Shown here: one piece after another, positions 60,191 through 64,000 of the stretch
How positions within the stretch are numbered: the stretch's first letter is position 1
Layout of the letters: every line of letters begins with the position of its first letter
Source: UBA4427 sp046351135
Lineage (GTDB): Bacteria; Myxococcota_A; UBA9160; UBA4427
Length of the DNA: 64,000 nt
Direction of reading: 5' to 3'
Assembly: GCA_046351135.1 (NCBI GenBank)
Contig: JAXLZA010000002.1
Coordinates: 248,001 to 312,000, forward strand
The notes under the pieces: generated by a model
Databases searched by the model: none
What the model was told of the DNA's origin: nothing
Seen by the model: only the letters and a program-made list of their open reading frames with translations
Translations under genes and position numbers: made by a program

Positions 60191-60230
60191 CGGCCGGGGC
60201 GGGGCTTCCAGGGCCGGGGCGGAGCTTCCA
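60191..60230. repeat. 20-bp tandem repeat upstream of the retropepsin gene
   Basis: Two adjacent 20-bp units (60191-60210 and 60211-60230, 18 of 20 bases the same, both ending GCTTCCA) lie just before the ribosome site of the 60242 gene. It might be a double protein-binding site or a slipped duplication. Confidence 0.5.
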
Positions 60231-60241
60231 AGGAGAGTCGG

Positions 60242-60808
60242 GTGGTGGCGAGGCAGGGTTGGATCGGGCGGCTCGCGCTGAGCGTCGGGCTGCTCATGGG
60301 GATCGCCTCGACCTCGCCCGCGGCCGCGAATCCGGAGGGAACGGCGGCGGACGACCGGACCAAACAGATCGCCGGCTGGGTCGAGCGGATCACGCTCCTG
60401 CCGTCCCGGTCGATCGTCGTCGCCAAGCTCGACACCGGGGCGAAGACCTCCTCGATCCACGCCGAGGAGATCGTGCGTTTCGAACGGGGAGGGCGCGACT
60501 GGGTCCGCTATATCCTCGTGCTCAAGGCATCGAAGACGAAGACCGAGCGCGTCGCGATCGAGTCCCCCCTCGTGCGCAAGGTCTACATCAAGGACCACCA
60601 GAGCCAGCCGGACGCCCGGCCCGTCGTCGAATTGGAGTTCTGCATGGACGGGCGCCGACATAGCGCGCACTTCTCGCTCGTGGATCGGGGCGCCTTCCTC
60701 TACTCCGTCCTGCTTGGCCGCGACTTCCTCGCCGGCTCGTTCGTGGTCGATCCCGAGGCGACCTTCCTGATCGGATCGTCCTGCGGACCGGAGACCGAAG
60801 CGCCTTGA
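60242..60808 (+). CDS. Retropepsin-like Zn_protease (PF05618) protein
   Basis: 188 residues from a GTG at 60242, with AAGGAGAG about 6 nt upstream. Signal peptide at 1-35 (QGWIGRLALSVGLLMGIASTSPAAA), then the RimB-like/PF05618 domain: ITLLPSRSIVVAKLDTGAKTSSIHAEEI with the catalytic Asp64 of an aspartic retropepsin (DTGA), RKVYIKDHQSQ, PVVELEFCMDGRRHSAHFSLVDR and LYSVLLGRDFL. The name 'ATP-dependent zinc protease' is historical; a retropepsin fold is the present view. Its stop overlaps the TTG start of the next gene. It probably acts with the 7TM and ATP-grasp proteins in the envelope, possibly in osmotic or wall stress. Confidence 0.9.
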   Translation: MVARQGWIGRLALSVGLLMGIASTSPAAANPEGTAADDRTKQIAGWVERITLLPSRSIVVAKLDTGAKTSSIHAEEIVRFERGGRDWVRYILVLKASKTKTERVAIESPLVRKVYIKDHQSQPDARPVVELEFCMDGRRHSAHFSLVDRGAFLYSVLLGRDFLAGSFVVDPEATFLIGSSCGPETEAP

Positions 60809-62343
60809 AGAAACGCTCGATCTACCTGGCCGCCTTCACGATCGCCGCGATCGGCATCGCGATGTTCCTGTTCAAGCTCGACCGTCTCGGGCTCCCGCTC
60901 ACGCCCAACCAGGAGACCGCCGTCTGGACGATCGAGGCGCGTGCGCGCTTCGAGGCGAAGGGCGGTCCGCTGACCGCGCGGCTCGAGATCCCCGCCGCGC
61001 CGCTCGGCTTCGAGATCCTCGACGAGGACTTCATCTCGTCGAACTACGGTGTCACGACCGAGAACGAGGACCTCTCGCGGACCTCGATCTGGACCGTGCG
61101 CCGCGCCAAGGGCAAGCAGTCGGTCTACTACCGCATGTCCGTCGTCGAGGCCGACGGCGTCAAGCAGCACACCGACGCCTTCCCCGGCTTCCCCGACCGG
61201 CCCGAGCGCGAGGAGGCCTTCGACTCCGCGATCGAGGCCCTGCTCGAGAAGGTCCGCAACGAGTCCGCCGACATCACGAGCTTCACCGGCGCGCTGATCC
61301 GCCGCGTGAACAAGCTCGAGGGCGACAGTGCCGTCGGTCTGCTGAACGACGGCGAGGTCACCGCCAGCCGCCGCGCGCTGCAGCTCGTCGACATCCTCGC
61401 CTCGGCACGGATCCCGGCGCGGGTCGTCTGGGGCATCCTGCTCGAGGACGAGGTCCGCAACGCCCCCCTCGTCCCCTACGTCGAGGTCCACAACCAGAGC
61501 GTCTGGCTGCCCTTCGATCCGCTGACCGGCGAGAAGGGCTATCCCGACGGTTACCTGATCTGGTACATCGGCTCGCACCCGCCCCTCGACCTCGAGGGCG
61601 CGAAGAACGGCGAGGTCCACTTCGCCGTGGCGCGGACGCTTCGGGAGATGGTCGACGTCGCCGCCCAGCGCGCCCAGAAGGGCGACTCGATGTGGTTCGA
61701 CTTCTCGCTCTTCGCGCTGCCGATCCAGACCCAGAACGTCTACCGGGTGCTCCTGACCGTCCCGCTCGGCGCCTTCCTGGTCGTCCTGCTCCGGGGCTTC
61801 GTCGGCATCAAGACCTTCGGGACCTTCATGCCCGTCCTGATCGCGCTCGCCTTCCGCGAGACCGAGCTCTGGGTCGGGATCCTGCTCTTCGTGACCATCG
61901 TGGGCCTCGGCCTCTGGATCCGCTTCCTGCTCGAGCGGCTCCAGCTGCTGCTCGTGCCGCGGCTCGCGGCGGTGCTCACGATCGTCGTGCTCCTGATGCT
62001 GATCATCAGCATCGTGTCGTTCCACCTCGGGATGGACACGGGGATCTCGGTCGCGCTCTTCCCGATGGTCATCCTCGCCATGACGATCGAGCGCATGTCG
62101 CTCGTCTGGGAGGAGACCGGCGGCCGCGACGCGATCACCCAGGGCGCGGGCAGCCTGCTCGTCGCCTCGGCCTGCTACCTGGTCGTCAGCAACGAGTACC
62201 TGGCCCATCTGGCCTACGTCTTCCCCGAGCTGCTGCTCGTCGTGCTCGCCGCGTCGATCGTCCTCGGGCGCTACACCGGCTACCGCCTGCTCGAGTTCTG
62301 GCGCTTCCGGAGCGTCTGGCTGGGCAAGGGAGATCCCTCGTGA
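60805..62343 (+). CDS. Inactive transglutaminase-7TM protein
   Basis: 512 residues, TTG start overlapping the previous stop (TTGA). An N-terminal membrane segment (RSIYLAAFTIAAIGIAMFLF) is followed by a large periplasmic domain with the inactive transglutaminase-like fold (SRRALQLVDILASARIPARVVWGILLED, VEVHNQSVWLPFDPLTG), which lacks the Cys-His-Asp triad. About seven membrane segments occupy residues 310-500 (VLLTVPLGAFLVVLL, WVGILLFVTIVGLGLW, AVLTIVVLLMLIISIVSFHLGM, LLVVLAASIVLG). This is the Transglut_i_TM/7TM_transglut_2 architecture. It likely senses or binds a peptide in the periplasm and passes a signal or substrate to the ATP-grasp partner. Confidence 0.92.
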   Translation: MKKRSIYLAAFTIAAIGIAMFLFKLDRLGLPLTPNQETAVWTIEARARFEAKGGPLTARLEIPAAPLGFEILDEDFISSNYGVTTENEDLSRTSIWTVRRAKGKQSVYYRMSVVEADGVKQHTDAFPGFPDRPEREEAFDSAIEALLEKVRNESADITSFTGALIRRVNKLEGDSAVGLLNDGEVTASRRALQLVDILASARIPARVVWGILLEDEVRNAPLVPYVEVHNQSVWLPFDPLTGEKGYPDGYLIWYIGSHPPLDLEGAKNGEVHFAVARTLREMVDVAAQRAQKGDSMWFDFSLFALPIQTQNVYRVLLTVPLGAFLVVLLRGFVGIKTFGTFMPVLIALAFRETELWVGILLFVTIVGLGLWIRFLLERLQLLLVPRLAAVLTIVVLLMLIISIVSFHLGMDTGISVALFPMVILAMTIERMSLVWEETGGRDAITQGAGSLLVASACYLVVSNEYLAHLAYVFPELLLVVLAASIVLGRYTGYRLLEFWRFRSVWLGKGDPS

Positions 62344-63338
62344 AGCGCCGCTGGCGCTGGCCGTGGGAGGCGCTGCGCGAGGCCGGCATCCTCGGGATGA
62401 ACGAGCGCAACTACAGCTACATCAAGGCCGAGAACCCGCGCCGGCTCTTCCCCCTCGTCGACGACAAGGCGAAGACGAAGCAGCTCGCGGCGAAGGCCGG
62501 GATCGCCTTTCCCGAGCTCTACGGCCTGATCTCGAGCGATGCCGAGATCCGCACCTTCCAGAAGATCGTCGAGGGCAAGCAGAAGTTCGTCGTGAAGCCG
62601 GCCCATGGCTCGGGCGGCAACGGCATCGTCGTCATCCGCTCCGTCCGCAATGGGCGCTACTTCCGGGCGAACGGGACCTTCCTCGACGAGCTCGGCATGG
62701 AGCACCACCTCTCGAACATCCTCTCCGGCATGTACAGCCTCGGCGGCCGCCCCGATCAGGTCCTGATCGAGCGCTGCGTCGAGTTCGATCCGATCTTCGA
62801 CGAGGTCACGTTCCAGGGCGTGCCGGACATCCGGACGATCGTCTATCGCGGCTACCCGGTCGCCGCGATGGTGCGCCTGCCGACGCGGCGCTCGGACGGC
62901 AAGGCGAACCTCCATCAGGGGGCCGTCGGCGCGGGCATCGACCTCAAGACGGGGCGGACGACGCACGCGATCCTGGCGGGGCAGCCGGTGACCCATCATC
63001 CGGACACGGGCCACCTCCTCGCCGGCATCCAGATCCCGGGCTGGCGCAACCTGCTGACGCTGGCGGCCCACTGCTACGACGTCGTGCCCCTCGGCTACCT
63101 CGGCGTCGACATCGTGCTCGACCGCGACTACGGGCCGCTCGTGCTCGAGCTGAACGCGCGCCCGGGCCTCGCGATCCAGATGGCCAACCGCCGGGGGCTG
63201 CGCCCGGCGCTCGCCCGCGTGCAGGCGCTGCCGCGGGTGCCGACGACCGCCGAGCAGCGCGCGGCCTTCGCGATGGGCGAGGGCGAGTCGCCGGGGGCCG
63301 TTGCGGAAACGGAAGACGCGCGATCGATGTCGGGCTGA
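62340..63338 (+). CDS. ATP-grasp ligase of the retropepsin-7TM module
   Basis: 332 residues, GTG start overlapping the previous stop (GTGA). ATP-grasp features: the opening EALREAGILGMNERNYSYIKAENPRRLFPLVDDKAKTKQLAAKAGI, the nucleotide loop FVVKPAHGSGGNGIVVI, FDEVTFQGVPDIRTIVYRG, AVGAGIDLKTGRTTHA and the metal-binding GVDIVLDRDYGPLVLELNARPGLAIQ. This is the alpha-L-glutamate-ligase-like/sugar-transfer-associated ATP-grasp group found with the inactive transglutaminase-7TM and retropepsin proteins. It would form an amide bond between a carboxylate and an amine using ATP. The modified target is not known. Confidence 0.92.
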   Translation: MKRRWRWPWEALREAGILGMNERNYSYIKAENPRRLFPLVDDKAKTKQLAAKAGIAFPELYGLISSDAEIRTFQKIVEGKQKFVVKPAHGSGGNGIVVIRSVRNGRYFRANGTFLDELGMEHHLSNILSGMYSLGGRPDQVLIERCVEFDPIFDEVTFQGVPDIRTIVYRGYPVAAMVRLPTRRSDGKANLHQGAVGAGIDLKTGRTTHAILAGQPVTHHPDTGHLLAGIQIPGWRNLLTLAAHCYDVVPLGYLGVDIVLDRDYGPLVLELNARPGLAIQMANRRGLRPALARVQALPRVPTTAEQRAAFAMGEGESPGAVAETEDARSMSG

Positions 63339-63401
63339 GCGCGAGATCGATCCCGCCGAGCAAGGACCGGAGCGTTCCACGGTCAAAGGGAGAACGGACC
63401 G

Positions 63402-64000
63402 ATGCTGGGCAGGACGTGTCTTCCCATTCTCTCGGCAGCCCTCGTGGCGGGCCTGGCTGATCCCGCGAGCGCGGGCTCGATCCAGAGCCTGGGCGTCGGA
63501 AACGCGAACCCGGCTGCCGTGTCTGCGAGCGGCTTCGCCGTTGCAGGCGACTGGTCGCCTCTGGCCGACCGGGCCGAAGCGTTCCGATGGACTCGGAGCA
63601 GGGGCGCCATCGGACTGGGCAATCTGGGCGATGGCCATCCAGTCAACGGCATCGTCAGCCAGGCCTTCGGCCTCTCCGGAGACGGCTCGGTCGTCGTGGG
63701 CTTTTCCGCGGACGACGCGGGCGTCGAAGCGTTTCGATGGTCGGCCCAGACGGGCATGCTCGGACTGGGGCAGCTCGAAGAGGGATTCTTCGCGAGCCAG
63801 GCGACGGGCGCGTCCTTCGATGGATCGGTCGTCGTCGGCGTGGCAGATACGGCGTCCGGCCAGGAGGCGTTCCGGTGGACGTCGCAGGGCGGCCTCGTCG
63901 GACTCGGCGATCTCGGCGGCGCGTTCGGCTTTCGAAGTTTCGCGACCGGCGTATCGGCCGATGGCGCGGTCGTCACCGGAAACGCGGGATCGACGACGTC
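63402..64000 (+). CDS. HAF-repeat secreted protein, cut by the window end
   Basis: The first 199 complete codons are seen and the frame is open at the window edge. ATG 63402 has an AGGGAGA site. Signal peptide ILSAALVAGLADPASA at the start. Three or more degenerate repeats then follow, each with a SxDGSVVVG-like strand and an AFRW turn: LSGDGSVVVGFSADDAGVEAFRWS, ASFDGSVVVGVADTASGQEAFRWT and VSADGAVVTGN, the pattern of the HAF-type extracellular repeat. The repeats probably form a beta-propeller-like surface or secreted protein. Full length and C-terminal anchor are outside the window. Confidence 0.8.
   Translation, partial: MLGRTCLPILSAALVAGLADPASAGSIQSLGVGNANPAAVSASGFAVAGDWSPLADRAEAFRWTRSRGAIGLGNLGDGHPVNGIVSQAFGLSGDGSVVVGFSADDAGVEAFRWSAQTGMLGLGQLEEGFFASQATGASFDGSVVVGVADTASGQEAFRWTSQGGLVGLGDLGGAFGFRSFATGVSADGAVVTGNAGSTT

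Noticed and set aside
1..64000. tRNA, rRNA, CRISPR array, insertion sequence, prophage or integrase
   Set aside because: No tRNA-like cloverleaf sequence, no regularly spaced repeats, no transposase or integrase motifs noticed on either strand.

Overview
This 64 kb window is a GC-rich, densely packed piece of bacterial chromosome. Diderm (Gram-negative) traits are clear: a TonB-dependent outer-membrane receptor, several lipoproteins and a periplasmic cytochrome. Many genes start with GTG, and a few with TTG or possibly CTG. The gene set combines several acyl-CoA/lipid enzymes, NTF2-like small proteins, sulfotransferases, APH-type kinases, a single PKS and calcium-binding or HAF-repeat secreted proteins. 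This fits an environmental deltaproteobacterium-like lineage (Myxococcota, Binatota or similar), but that placement is inference, because no rRNA or ribosomal protein gene is present. I see no tRNA, rRNA, CRISPR array, insertion sequence or prophage, and no gap between genes exceeds 300 bases.

Layout. 50-9824: a secreted protein, a TonB-dependent receptor, a nitroreductase, a DUF4404 protein, a cytochrome c/PQQ-type dehydrogenase lipoprotein, an aldehyde dehydrogenase, an NTF2-like protein and a GST. 9906-20791: HflX GTPase with a large acidic insertion, two more NTF2-like proteins, two sulfotransferases, an SDR, a PACE-type efflux protein, a bacteriohemerythrin, an EthD-like protein, PpnP, a small unknown, a lipoprotein and an APH-type kinase. 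20989-27884: MFS plus SGNH hydrolase, then a tight lemA-TPM-TPM-MFS run, then a citrate synthase followed by two hairpins. 28040-35684: three translationally coupled genes for a lipocalin-like protein, a 2,101-residue type I PKS and an alpha/beta hydrolase. This is the most unusual biosynthetic locus here, because the PKS reductive domains look mostly dead.

35681-41069 (minus): a SET-domain protein, then an operon read from 41069 downwards: enoyl-CoA hydratase, WS/DGAT-like acyltransferase, HAD phosphatase, acyl-CoA synthetase. 41315-48037 (plus): acyl-CoA synthetase, luciferase-like oxidoreductase, crotonyl-CoA-reductase-like MDR, SDR, GDP-mannose dehydratase and APH-type kinase, all closely spaced. 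Together these suggest activation, oxidation and storage of fatty or terpenoid-like acids. 48124-58306: an NTF2-like protein, a 1,425-residue duplicated membrane protein of unknown function, a CDF metal transporter, a small calcium-binding-repeat protein, a PhyH dioxygenase, a hydrolase, and a thiolase with its DUF35 partner.

58460-63338: a zinc M14 deacylase is divergent from an overlapping three-gene set (retropepsin-like protein, inactive transglutaminase/7TM protein, ATP-grasp ligase). This resembles a widespread but poorly understood peptide- or amino-acid-ligation module. The window ends inside a HAF-repeat secreted protein starting at 63402.
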